NCBI GenBank assembly: GCA_965366365.1
Contig: CBDUEV010000028.1
Span: 1-35,546 of the forward strand
Direction of reading: 5' to 3'
DNA length: 35,546 bases
Origin: CBDUEV01 sp965366365
Lineage (GTDB): Bacteria > Actinomycetota > Acidimicrobiia > Spongiisociales > JAENVV01
In this document: piece after piece, positions 1 to 7,281 of the stretch
How positions within the stretch are numbered: position 1 is the first letter of the stretch
How the letters are laid out: each line of letters begins with the position of its first letter
Notes under the pieces: generated by a model
The model's input: only the letters and a program-made list of their open reading frames with translations
Databases searched by the model: none
Told to the model about the DNA's origin: nothing
Position numbers and translations under genes: made by a program

Positions 1-830
1 ACGACAACCTCTTCGTTGCCGTTGGCGCCGACAACGAGATCGTCCGGGTCGACACGCGTGGGCGAGCCAAGGCCCTCACCCGCCCCGGCTACGGCCTTCC
101 CGGTGGCGTAGCGGTCACGCCGGATGGCACCGTCTGGGTCAGCGAGCTCTTTGCCTTGCGTGGCGTGGCGCGAGGCGCCAACCAGTGGACCACCTCGTTC
201 TACGACCGGTTCCCTCCACCGGGGACTGCCTTCGCCGGTTCGACCACCGTATCGGCGGACGGGAATGACCTCGTCATCGCAAGTGGCTTCTCCGGTTCCG
301 TGCAGGTGATGGACCCGGCCACCGGGGCCGTCTCGGTGGACGTTCGGAACCTGGTGATCCCCTCGAATGCGATTCGGCACGGCGACACGTTGGTGGCGAC
401 GCAAATCGGCCTCGGAAACGTGGTGAACGCGGAAGATGCCGGCGAGGTGTTCATCGATGGCCTCGCCGTGCCGCTGGGCCTGGCCTCCGACGGGGAAACC
501 CTGTACGTGGCTGACTGGGCGCTCGGCAATGTGTGGGCGATCGATGCCGCCGGCCCGACTCTTCTGGCGTCAGGCCTTCTGCTACCTGAGGGGATTGCCG
601 TCGACGGCGATCGTCTCCTGGTGGTCGAACCGCCCCTCAAGCAGGTGACGGCAATCGATCTGGCGACAGGGGATCGTTCTCCGGTGATCGTCGGCCTGGA
701 CTACTCCGACCGGATCCCGGAGGGTTTCTTCCCCTTCGGACAAGTGGCCGGTGTGGCGGTCGGCGGCCGGTGGATCTATGTCTCGGATGACGGCGTGAAC
801 AAGGTCTACAAGTTTCCCCGGACGCGCTGA
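1..830 (+). CDS. NHL/SMP-30-like beta-propeller protein, 5' truncated
   Basis: The reading frame is open from the first codon in frame (base 3) to TGA at 828-830, so the start lies outside the window. The visible 275 residues form repeated blade-like units: 'LFVAVGADNEIVRVD', 'GVAVTPDGTVWVSE', 'TLYVADWALGNVWAID' and 'GVAVGGRWIYVSDDGVNKVYKF'. Each pairs a G-[IV]-A-V-D/T turn with a Y/W-V-[AS]-D strand, the pattern of NHL, SMP-30 or ScyD-like six-bladed propellers. No catalytic metal ligands could be assigned, so enzyme activity is not claimed. Such proteins in actinobacteria are often secreted, but the N-terminus that would show a signal peptide is missing. A second propeller gene lies at 7282-8349 on the other strand. 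A GC-rich hairpin follows 18 nt after the stop. Confidence 0.75.
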   Translation, partial: DNLFVAVGADNEIVRVDTRGRAKALTRPGYGLPGGVAVTPDGTVWVSELFALRGVARGANQWTTSFYDRFPPPGTAFAGSTTVSADGNDLVIASGFSGSVQVMDPATGAVSVDVRNLVIPSNAIRHGDTLVATQIGLGNVVNAEDAGEVFIDGLAVPLGLASDGETLYVADWALGNVWAIDAAGPTLLASGLLLPEGIAVDGDRLLVVEPPLKQVTAIDLATGDRSPVIVGLDYSDRIPEGFFPFGQVAGVAVGGRWIYVSDDGVNKVYKFPRTR

Positions 831-848
831 CGGCCCTCAGAAGGCAAT

Positions 849-889
849 CGGTGAGCGGCGAGTTCGAGAGGAGGGACCGCCGCTCACCG
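849..889 (+). terminator. Stem-loop after the propeller gene
   Basis: Perfect 12-bp inverted repeat CGGTGAGCGGCG (849-860) / CGCCGCTCACCG (878-889) with a 17-nt loop, starting 18 nt after the stop of the upstream gene. There is no T-tract after it, so it would be a U-less, actinobacterial-style terminator. Function is inferred from position and stem strength. Confidence 0.55.
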
Positions 890-997
890 GCCTGCGACGA
901 GAGCGCCCCGGCGAGAGGCGTCCGAGCCGAATGGCACTTGCATCCGAAGCCGCCCACCCCCACGATGCTGATATGAAAGCAACGGAAGGAGTGTCGG

Positions 998-1489
998 ATG
1001 GTTGACCAGCGCACGAAAGAAGCGCGCCTCCCGCCGCGGTGGTTCGTTCGCCTCGCCTGGTCCGTCCACCGCGGTCTGTACCTCGTCACCCGGGGCCGAG
1101 TCGGTCTGTGGCGCCCCAAAGGTGATCGCTGGGGGACCGCTCGCCTCACCACCATCGGTCGCCGCTCCGGTGAGGAGCGCAGCGTCATGGTCGGCTATTT
1201 CGAGGACGGGTCCAACCTGGTCACGATGGCCATGAACGGCTGGGGAGAGGGCGAACCTGCCTGGTGGCTCAATCTGCAGGCGCATCCCGAAGCCGTCGTC
1301 GAGGTGGCCGGGGGCCGGTGGACTGTCAAAGGGCGAGCCGCCCAAGGAGACGAACGGTCTCGGCTGTGGGACCGGTGGCGCCAGATAGATGAGAACCTGG
1401 ATGCCTTCGCCGCCCGGCGATCCACCGAAACCGCCGTGGTGGTCCTGGAGCCCGCCGAGGCGTCGGGCGGTCCAACCACCGGGGCGTGA
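998..1489 (+). CDS. Deazaflavin (F420)-dependent nitroreductase/quinone reductase family protein (DDN-like)
   Basis: This 163-residue protein matches the F420H2-dependent reductase family related to mycobacterial Ddn (PF04075), which uses reduced F420 to reduce quinones or nitro compounds, often at the membrane. Visible family features are the N-terminal aromatic/basic segment 'RWFVRLAWSVHRGLYLVTRG', the core 'LTTIGRRSGEERSVMVGYFEDG' and 'PAWWLNLQAHPEAVVEV', which together form the split beta-barrel and cofactor pocket. The length is normal. The start ATG has a strong ribosome-binding site, GGAAGGAG at 984-991, 6 nt upstream. It is convergent with the PCD-like gene, 34 nt away. The physiological substrate cannot be read from sequence. 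Together with the luciferase-like enzyme at 5959 it suggests that the organism makes F420. Confidence 0.88.
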   Translation: MVDQRTKEARLPPRWFVRLAWSVHRGLYLVTRGRVGLWRPKGDRWGTARLTTIGRRSGEERSVMVGYFEDGSNLVTMAMNGWGEGEPAWWLNLQAHPEAVVEVAGGRWTVKGRAAQGDERSRLWDRWRQIDENLDAFAARRSTETAVVVLEPAEASGGPTTGA

Positions 1490-1500
1490 CCTCGAGGTCA
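1487..1500. terminator. Palindrome at the convergent ends of the DDN-like and PCD-like genes
   Basis: Perfect 14-bp palindrome TGACCTCGAGGTCA that includes the TGA stop of the plus-strand gene and lies 24 bp from the stop of the minus-strand gene. It may act as a weak bidirectional terminator; with no natural loop the RNA hairpin would be short, so this is tentative. Confidence 0.3.
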
Positions 1501-1523
1501 GTGAGGCGGGACGGGACGGCGGT

Positions 1524-2231
1524 TCAATCCTTCTTCGCTGCGGACGCGTCGACGCATACGATTCCAGTGTTGCCGTCCTGGTCGGCGATCACGGTGAGCG
1601 AAGGCGCCTCGCTGTCATCGACGACGATTCCACCGGCGGCCACGGCGGCGGCGATGCGTTGCTCGGCCACCTCGGGCGCCACATAGACCTCGACATGGAA
1701 CCGCTGACGCGGGGTCTCGTGCTCGGCGGCGTCCCCGAACCACAGGTTGGGTACCCGGCCCTGGACGTCCCGGATCTCGTCGCCGGGGGTTCCGTGGCCC
1801 TGGGCCTCGGCGCTCCCGGTCAGCAGGGCGGCCCACACCGGGGCGATAGTCGCCGAGTGCGCCGTGTCGAGGCCGAGCTCGATGACGCTGACCGAGGTCG
1901 GATCGGCGTCGAGTTTGTGGTCGGCGGCGATCTCCGTGATCCTCCGCGCCAGGTCCACGTCCAGCTGGGTCACCCATTCGATCACGTATTCCGTGCCCTC
2001 GTCGTCGCGGTAGATGGCATCGTCGCTGACCAGCTTGAGATCGACGTACCCATTGCCGATCGCGACGCTCGGGTGGTGCCCGACAGCGTCACCCGCCTCG
2101 CCTACCGCGGCGACGAATCGTGCGCCCATGCCGAAGTCGTCGACCACATAGCGGGCATGCAGCCCCTGGGCCAGCTTGCGCCAGTCGGTCAGCTTTGCCG
2201 CCGCGATCTCGTCACCCCTCAGCATGTCCAT
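1524..2231 (-). CDS. Pterin-4a-carbinolamine dehydratase-like protein with C-terminal glyoxalase-like domain
   Basis: About 235 residues from the chosen ATG. The N-terminal ~95 residues match 4a-hydroxytetrahydrobiopterin dehydratase (PCD/DCoH): 'DWRKLAQGLHARYVVDDF', then the signature His-His-Pro (residues ~52-54, 'VGHHPSVAI') and 'YVDLKLVS'. PCD recycles the 4a-hydroxy form of the pterin cofactor. The C-terminal ~130 residues look like a VOC/glyoxalase-like domain: 'VWAALLTGSAEA', 'NLWFGDAAEHETPRQRFHVEVYVAPEVAEQRIAAAVAAGG' and 'LTVIADQDGN'. This two-domain form is common in actinobacteria that have no obvious aromatic amino acid hydroxylase nearby, as here, so the real substrate is uncertain. 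ATG 2231 is preferred over GTG 2264 because TAGGGT lies 8 nt upstream of it, fitting a leaderless promoter. Confidence 0.82.
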   Translation of the reverse strand: MDMLRGDEIAAAKLTDWRKLAQGLHARYVVDDFGMGARFVAAVGEAGDAVGHHPSVAIGNGYVDLKLVSDDAIYRDDEGTEYVIEWVTQLDVDLARRITEIAADHKLDADPTSVSVIELGLDTAHSATIAPVWAALLTGSAEAQGHGTPGDEIRDVQGRVPNLWFGDAAEHETPRQRFHVEVYVAPEVAEQRIAAAVAAGGIVVDDSEAPSLTVIADQDGNTGIVCVDASAAKKD

Positions 2232-2239
2232 GGTCGCGG

Positions 2240-2245
2240 ACCCTA
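2240..2245 (-). promoter_or_regulatory. -10 element for the PCD-like gene (leaderless)
   Basis: TAGGGT on the minus strand ends 8 nt before ATG 2231, placing the transcription start at or next to the start codon. It belongs to a recurring TA[GC/A]NNT-N6-8-start pattern in this window. No clear -35 box. Confidence 0.45.
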
Positions 2246-2417
2246 GCGGTGATTCAGCGGCCACGCTCGGCTCATGGGTGAGCCGCGTCCTCGTTGTGGA
2301 CTGCGATCGAAACCCGGTATCGAGAAGTTCTCATGAAGCGTTCAGCGTTCACTTAGCCGCCTTTGTGGTGGCAACCCGAGAATGGGGGCGCGTTCACCTC
2401 CATCACGAGGATGCTCA

Positions 2418-3113
2418 ATGGGCACGACCGACGAAGCATTGGTTCTCATCGCCGAGGACGACATCGAACTGCGAACCGCTCTCGAGCGAATCTTGGAGTT
2501 CGAGGGCTTCGCCTATCGCTCGGTCCGGGACGGTGCGGCCGCGCTGTCTGCGGTCGCCGAGCATCGTCCGGCGGTGATCGTGCTCGACGTCATGATGCCC
2601 TTCGTCGACGGGCTGACCGTGTGCCGCCGGCTACGCAACAAGGGCGACCGCACCCCCATCCTCATGCTCACCGGGCGTTGCGACATCACGGACCGGATTG
2701 CCGGTCTCGATGCCGGGGCCGACGACTACATGACCAAGCCCTTCTCGATGGACGAGCTTCTCGCCCGCATTCGCGCCTTGCTGCGCCGTCGCACCCCAGA
2801 CGAGGGGCCCCGAGGAGCCTTCGGGCTCGTGCTCGATACAGCCCGAAGAACCGTCACCAGGGACGGGCGTCACGTGAAGCTCACCCGCACCGAGTTCGAG
2901 TTGTTGAACGTGCTGCTGACCAACCCCGGCATCGTCCTTCACCGCTCCCGCATGTACGAGGAAGTCTGGGGCTACGACTTCGATGGCGATTCCAAGGCGC
3001 TCGACGTGCACATCTCGAGCCTACGACGCAAACTCGAGACCGCCGGCGAGGACCGGATCATCCAAACGGTGCGCGGCATCGGCTATGTGCTGCGCACCCG
3101 GAATGCCCACTGA
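2418..3113 (+). CDS. OmpR/PhoB-family response regulator, orphan
   Basis: This 231-residue two-domain regulator has an N-terminal receiver domain with the acidic pair D14/D15, phospho-acceptor D57 ('VIVLDVMMP'), T85 and K107 ('MTKPFS'), all intact. After a short linker comes a winged-helix DNA-binding domain ('LTRTEFELLNVLLTNPGIVLHR', 'VWGYDFDGDSKALDVHISSLRRKLE', 'IQTVRGIGYVLR'). It should be phosphorylated by a histidine kinase and bind direct-repeat sites, but no kinase gene adjoins it; the only kinase in the window (24999-26150) is 22 kb away and is not obviously its partner. ATG 2418 is chosen because ACGAGG sits 7 nt upstream. The stop codon lies inside the large palindrome shared with the convergent peroxidase gene. 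Confidence 0.92.
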   Translation: MGTTDEALVLIAEDDIELRTALERILEFEGFAYRSVRDGAAALSAVAEHRPAVIVLDVMMPFVDGLTVCRRLRNKGDRTPILMLTGRCDITDRIAGLDAGADDYMTKPFSMDELLARIRALLRRRTPDEGPRGAFGLVLDTARRTVTRDGRHVKLTRTEFELLNVLLTNPGIVLHRSRMYEEVWGYDFDGDSKALDVHISSLRRKLETAGEDRIIQTVRGIGYVLRTRNAH

Positions 3114-3145
3114 GGTGCCGGATCCGGCACGCCAGTGGGCATTCC
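3100..3145. terminator. 46-nt near-perfect palindrome, likely bidirectional terminator
   Basis: Outer arms GGAATGCCCACTG (3100-3112) and CAGTGGGCATTCC (3133-3145) are perfect complements; after a 2x2 mismatch the centre GTGCCGGATCCGGCAC (3115-3130) is itself a perfect palindrome on the same axis. The left arm covers the last codons and stop of the response regulator, and the right arm lies 5 nt past the peroxidase stop. Position between convergent genes suggests a shared terminator; no U-tract follows on the minus strand and only a weak ATTT on the plus strand. Confidence 0.7.
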
Positions 3146-3149
3146 AATT

Positions 3150-5231
3150 TCAACGGCGGCCGCGGCCGCTCCGTCCCGGTGGGTGTCGATCGTCGTCATC
3201 ACCGTCGCGACGAGGCCGGTCCGTCCTTTGCTCGTTGTCGTCTACCGGCTCCGTTGGTGCGGGCCTGTCGCCCTGGGCCTGCAGGAACACGTTCGATGCC
3301 AGATCAGCGTCGGTCATCTCGGTGTTGTCGACGATGACCTCGGCGAGTGTCCGCCGGAAGTCGACGCCGTGGACGTCGGCGATCTCCTCGAGAACCGGAT
3401 CGTTGGCGTAGAAGAACCGGTCCCCGTCGCGCAGCGCTTCGAACTGGGTGGTCCACATGGCGAGCTGGAGCTCACCGAATTCGGTTCCGGCCACGTGGGG
3501 TTCGGACACCATGCCGGTGAAGGCGTCGACCGCATCGACGGCGCCGAAGACGGCTTTGAGTCGCGCGGCGGTCGTGGTGCGGCGAACAGCCGTCACTGTT
3601 TCTCCGTCGGCGGCATCGGTTCCAGCTTCCAGCTCGTTGCCGTCGCCGTCGAGCAAGAGGACGAAGTCGAGAATGTCCGGATCGTCGATCGGGTTGTCGG
3701 CGTCCACGTCCCCTGGGAACTCCTCGGTCTCCTCTCCGGTGATGTCGGTGAACGACTCTGCCGGTTCCAGCCCATAGGCCGAACGGAGGTCGTTGTACGA
3801 CGGCATCCCGTGGTCGTATGCACGGAGAACGTCGATCGCGCCAAGGTCGCTCACGGCCGTGAAGCAACTTGCGATGTCGGTTCCGTCGAGGCACTCGAGA
3901 GGGTTCTCGGCGCGGGGGTCAGGAATCTGGAAGAGCACGCTTCGCAGCTGGTTGTCGATCTGCTCGTCATTGGCGTAGGCGGCCTCCGAAGCCAGCCCCA
4001 CCAACATGTTGCCGAGGCCGATCTCGGGCAGGAGGCCCGGGTTGCCGAACGCCGCATTGAGCGGAATGGCGATTTCGGCCACATCGCCTGTGACGGCGAC
4101 CTCGACACCCTGCGCTTCCAGGTCGGCGATGGTGTCGGCGCCCAGTTGGGCAAGCGGAATCTCAGCCTCGAACTCGCCGTGGATCTGGGAGTGGGCGCGG
4201 TAGCCGACCGTGGCGAACTCGTTGGTGATCGATGGATCGATTGTTGCGTCGTAACCCGCGTATGCGGGGAGGTCGATGCCCATGGCCGGAAGGAATTCTG
4301 TGTAGGTGATGTACTGCTGGAGAGCCGAGACGACGCGTCGCGCAATCTGGAACTTGGTCTCCTCGTCGAGGTCGTCCGGCAGTGCATCGACGATGCGGTT
4401 GTGCTCGCGAAGGAACAAGGTGTGCACCGCGGTCAGGCCCAGGTTCTCGTTGGCGCGCACGTCCCCGGCGACGACGGCTGATGTCGGGTCCGCAGCCAAC
4501 CGCCCCACGAGATCCATTTCGGGCGCTGCTCCGTCCGGCCGGTCCTCCGCGGTGGGAAGGTACCCGTCTGCGTCGACCAGCGTCGCCGCGTTGTTGGTGG
4601 GGTCTCCGTCGAGTAGGCCATCACGCAGCCAGTCGAGCCGCGCCTCCGAGCCGCCATAGACGGCCCATGCGTCGATGTAGGAACTCACCGAGTTGACCTG
4701 TTCGCGCGGAGAGTCGACTCCGGTTCCGTCAGCCACCGCGGAGCGGGTCACCGCGATGGCGCCCAGGTCGTTGGTGAAGGCCTCCAACGGGTCCTCTGGG
4801 TCGAACGGGATGGAGGCGTCTTCGTCGCCAGCCTCGCGCAAGCCGAAGGTGTGGTCGAGGAACTGACCCCATACGAAGGCCCAATGCGTCACGCCGTTCT
4901 CGGAGAAGATGTTCTGGTTCAGATCGTTGAAGATCCGGTTGCTGAGGTAGCGAGGATCGGGGCCGTCGACGAGCTCGCCGACTCCATCGGCGTAGTTGGC
5001 GTCCGTGATGCGAGGGTAGATGACCCCTGCTTGCCCGAGCGTCGGCTCGGCGATGTTGTTGCCGGAGCCGTCAAGGCTCCGGTAGTCGTCGACTCCCGAG
5101 ATGTCCTGGGCGCTGGCGGGTTGCATGGTCAGGCTGCTCGCCAGCACCGGAACGGCCAGGATGGCGAAGAGGCGGCGTCTGAGCGGGTTGTGCAGAGTCT
5201 GTGCGCGTTGTATCGGATCATGTGGTGTCAT
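3150..5231 (-). CDS. Secreted animal-type haem peroxidase (peroxinectin-like)
   Basis: About 693 residues. A signal peptide is visible ('RRRLFAILAVPVLASSL', with a cleavage-type ASAQ near residue 42). The body matches the animal haem peroxidase superfamily: distal His127 in 'WGQFLDHTFG', catalytic Arg275 in 'HTLFLREHNRI', proximal His347 in 'VGYRAHSQI', and the conserved 'LRAYDHGMPSYNDLR' helix. 'GDVRANENLGL' and 'EPHVAGTEFGELQL' are also typical. It should oxidise halides or organic substrates with H2O2 outside the cell. The C-terminal ~40 residues are a charged Arg/Asp/Pro-rich tail. A longer frame reaches 5432, but its first 67 residues look non-coding, so ATG 5231 before the signal peptide is preferred, although no strong ribosome-binding site is seen. 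It appears monocistronic. Confidence 0.9.
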   Translation of the reverse strand: MTPHDPIQRAQTLHNPLRRRLFAILAVPVLASSLTMQPASAQDISGVDDYRSLDGSGNNIAEPTLGQAGVIYPRITDANYADGVGELVDGPDPRYLSNRIFNDLNQNIFSENGVTHWAFVWGQFLDHTFGLREAGDEDASIPFDPEDPLEAFTNDLGAIAVTRSAVADGTGVDSPREQVNSVSSYIDAWAVYGGSEARLDWLRDGLLDGDPTNNAATLVDADGYLPTAEDRPDGAAPEMDLVGRLAADPTSAVVAGDVRANENLGLTAVHTLFLREHNRIVDALPDDLDEETKFQIARRVVSALQQYITYTEFLPAMGIDLPAYAGYDATIDPSITNEFATVGYRAHSQIHGEFEAEIPLAQLGADTIADLEAQGVEVAVTGDVAEIAIPLNAAFGNPGLLPEIGLGNMLVGLASEAAYANDEQIDNQLRSVLFQIPDPRAENPLECLDGTDIASCFTAVSDLGAIDVLRAYDHGMPSYNDLRSAYGLEPAESFTDITGEETEEFPGDVDADNPIDDPDILDFVLLLDGDGNELEAGTDAADGETVTAVRRTTTAARLKAVFGAVDAVDAFTGMVSEPHVAGTEFGELQLAMWTTQFEALRDGDRFFYANDPVLEEIADVHGVDFRRTLAEVIVDNTEMTDADLASNVFLQAQGDRPAPTEPVDDNEQRTDRPRRDGDDDDRHPPGRSGRGRR

Positions 5232-5322
5232 GCAGCCATGTTCAGGGCGAAATCTCAGAACCGTGCAGGGTGAACCCAAAAGGTTTCGCAAAGGTTCGTT
5301 CGTCGCCAGACCCTCTGAGTCG

Positions 5323-5340
5323 GGCGGATGGGTGCCGCCG
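5323..5340. repeat. 18-bp direct repeat, copy 1
   Basis: GGCGGATGGGTGCCGCCG, identical to 5859-5876. The unit contains a GGCGG / CCGCC 5-bp stem around a 7-nt loop. An AAGCAT...CGACTC-like stretch lies just after it (5358-5384); a related stretch lies just before copy 2. The two copies flank the small gene at 5511-5747. Confidence 0.7.
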
Positions 5341-5510
5341 TAGACACGGTGGTGCCGAAGCATTCTTTCGTTCCGTCGCGACTCCCGACGAGCCCATGTC
5401 GCATCCTCGGAATATTGCCGGACCGTGTTCATGTGCGGTGGCTACGGCCGCCGTTCGCCCAGCCTTCTTGTTGCGTTGGGACGATCGGAGAAGGCGTCGC
5501 CTGCAGCGCT

Positions 5511-5747
5511 TCAAGAACTGCTGTGGCCCCGCGGGCGCCGGCGCGTCATTCGCTCATTGCCGCGCCTGTAGTTGCCCGTGACCCTGGCCATGATCTCTTG
5601 CGGGTCGCCTCGAGTGACCTCGGAGAGGAACTTGACCGCTGTCCTCCCCCGCAGGATGGCCGCCACCCGGCCGTGATGCGTGACCACGACATCCCCGTTC
5701 TTGCGTTGGGTCCACTCGAACCCTTCCGGCTTTCCCATCCAGTGCAT
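5511..5747 (-). CDS. Small conserved hypothetical protein
   Basis: This is a 78-residue basic protein. Its sequence 'FEWTQRKNGDVVVTHHGR', 'AAILRGRTAVKFLSEV' and 'PQEIMARVTGNYRRGNER' looks like a real folded small protein, and I recall a similar family of short proteins in Streptomyces and other actinobacteria ending in MARxTGNYxxGNER-type motifs. Its function is unknown to me. Start codons at 5747 or 5738 are both possible; GTTCCAGGAAC, an 11-nt palindrome, lies immediately upstream of 5747. The gene is isolated in a region otherwise without coding and is bracketed by the two copies of an exact 18-bp repeat (5323 and 5859). Confidence 0.6.
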   Translation of the reverse strand: MHWMGKPEGFEWTQRKNGDVVVTHHGRVAAILRGRTAVKFLSEVTRGDPQEIMARVTGNYRRGNERMTRRRPRGHSSS

Positions 5748-5858
5748 TGTTCCAGGAACCGGAGCGATCGGCCGCCGACCGTCTCGTTGGTGTCGGCCGG
5801 GTTTGGCGGTCGGAGCGGCGATGTGTCACCAAGCATGCTCCCGTTGCGACTCGCGCAA

Positions 5859-5876
5859 GGCGGATGGGTGCCGCCG
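5859..5876. repeat. 18-bp direct repeat, copy 2
   Basis: Second identical copy of GGCGGATGGGTGCCGCCG, 83 bp upstream of the start of the luciferase-like gene and preceded by AAGCATGCTCCCGTTGCGAC (5831-5850), which resembles the stretch beside copy 1. It could be a regulatory hairpin, a recombination scar or an element end. Confidence 0.7.
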
Positions 5877-5958
5877 CTGGAATTGGCATTCTGCCTCTTG
5901 TCGTCACGAGGCTCCATCCATACGGTTGCGGTGAGGCATCTCGTCGACGAGGAACGTG

Positions 5959-7134
5959 ATGACCGAAACCACACTGAGAACCGCCGTGCGAGATGAGACC
6001 GGTGGGAAGCCTTCGTCGGGAGTGGACGTTGGAATCTGCGTCACGACGAACTACCCGGTTCGAGAACTACTCCGGTCCCTGCGGTGGGGGCGGTTGACGG
6101 GAGTGGATAGCCTCGTCGTCCCTGATCATTGGCAAGATTTCATCCCACAGGTGCTCTGGGAACCATCGGTGACGTGGCGAGCCCGTCATACGAACAGTCC
6201 GCATGACCTGCGCGAAGCGTTCACCGTACTGGGAGCTCTCGCTCGATCGGCGGGAAGGGTGCGCATTGGGGTGGCGGTGACCGAGATGCTGCGTCGGCAC
6301 CCGGTGATGGTCGCCCAGGCGGCGCTCACACTGTCGGAGTTGACCAAGCGGCCCCCAATCCTCGGGGTGGGTGCAGGTGAGGGACTGAACACCGAACCGT
6401 ACGGCGTGGCCGTGCAGAAACCGGTGGGGCGGTTCGAAGAGGCACTACAGGTGATTCGCCTCTGCTTCGAAACGTCCGGGGCGTTCGACTTCGAGGGCAA
6501 ACACTTCCAACTCAACGGAGCGGTCATGGATCTGGCACCCTCCAACTCCAGAACACCGGAGATTTGGATCGCCGCGCACGGACCGAGGATGCTGCGACTG
6601 GTGGGACGCTACGGGGACGGCTGGATCCCGGTCCAGCCAATGCATGGTCCTGCCGAGTATGAACTCGGCTGGCGAACCATCCGGACCGCCGCCAGAGCAG
6701 CAAACCGGCGTGTCGAGTCGATCACACCCTCCCTCTTCGCATCCGTGGCCATGGCACCGACCGCAGCTCAGGTCGAGAAGCTACTCCGCTCCACGCTAAT
6801 GAGGTACTGGGCGCTCATGGGTACCTCGGCCAAACAGTGGGCCGAGTTCGGTTCCGACCATCCGCTCGGCCCCGACTTCGGCGGCTACGGCCAACTCATT
6901 CCCGAAACCCTCGATAGAGGCGAAATCGACGCAGCCATCGCTCGGGTGCCGCCCGAACTGGTACGTGCGCGGCTCATGAGCGGAACTCCCCGACAGGTGG
7001 AAGCAACGATCAGGGATTTCGCCGACGCCGGCCTCCGCCACATCGTGCTGGCACCTGTCTCTGCCCTTGTCACGAATCGGTACCAAACCTATGCATTCGG
7101 GGCGATTCCTCGTCTCGTGCGCGCCCTCCGCTGA
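5959..7134 (+). CDS. LLM-class (luciferase-like) F420-type oxidoreductase
   Basis: This 391-residue TIM-barrel enzyme belongs to the bacterial luciferase-like superfamily. Visible landmarks are 'VDSLVVPDHWQDFIPQ' near the N-terminus, 'GRVRIGVAVTEMLRRHPVMVAQAALTLSEL', the cofactor loop 'ILGVGAGEGLNTEPYG', 'RFEEALQVIRLCFE' and 'PEIWIAAHGPRMLRLVGRYGDGWIP'. These resemble F420-dependent members such as the phthiodiolone ketoreductase-like and methylenetetrahydromethanopterin reductase-like groups rather than FMN luciferases, but F420 use is an inference. ATG 5959 is preferred to the overlapping GTG 5956 because GAGGA lies 5 nt upstream of the ATG. It stands alone on the plus strand and converges with the secreted propeller gene. 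Confidence 0.85.
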   Translation: MTETTLRTAVRDETGGKPSSGVDVGICVTTNYPVRELLRSLRWGRLTGVDSLVVPDHWQDFIPQVLWEPSVTWRARHTNSPHDLREAFTVLGALARSAGRVRIGVAVTEMLRRHPVMVAQAALTLSELTKRPPILGVGAGEGLNTEPYGVAVQKPVGRFEEALQVIRLCFETSGAFDFEGKHFQLNGAVMDLAPSNSRTPEIWIAAHGPRMLRLVGRYGDGWIPVQPMHGPAEYELGWRTIRTAARAANRRVESITPSLFASVAMAPTAAQVEKLLRSTLMRYWALMGTSAKQWAEFGSDHPLGPDFGGYGQLIPETLDRGEIDAAIARVPPELVRARLMSGTPRQVEATIRDFADAGLRHIVLAPVSALVTNRYQTYAFGAIPRLVRALR

Positions 7135-7228
7135 CGTTCCTACCCTGCCACGAAGGTCGCTCGAGCGAGCCGAGATTGAGAATACGGCCGGCCGTTGCGC
7201 TCTTGGTTGTTGTTCCGGCCCGTCGCAC

Positions 7229-7258
7229 TCCGTCCTGTCGATGGAACGACTGGACGGA
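7229..7258. terminator. Possible terminator between convergent genes
   Basis: 7-bp inverted repeat TCCGTCC (7229-7235) / GGACGGA (7252-7258), loop 16 nt, between the ends of the luciferase-like and propeller genes. Modest stem, no T-tract. Confidence 0.3.
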
Positions 7259-7281
7259 AGTAGCGTTCGGACTTGGCTAGA

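Noticed and set aside
3135..4481. Long plus-strand open frame of 448 codons
   Set aside because: It lies wholly antisense to the haem peroxidase, whose catalytic motifs are clear; the plus-strand product has no recognisable domain. High GC gives long antisense frames.
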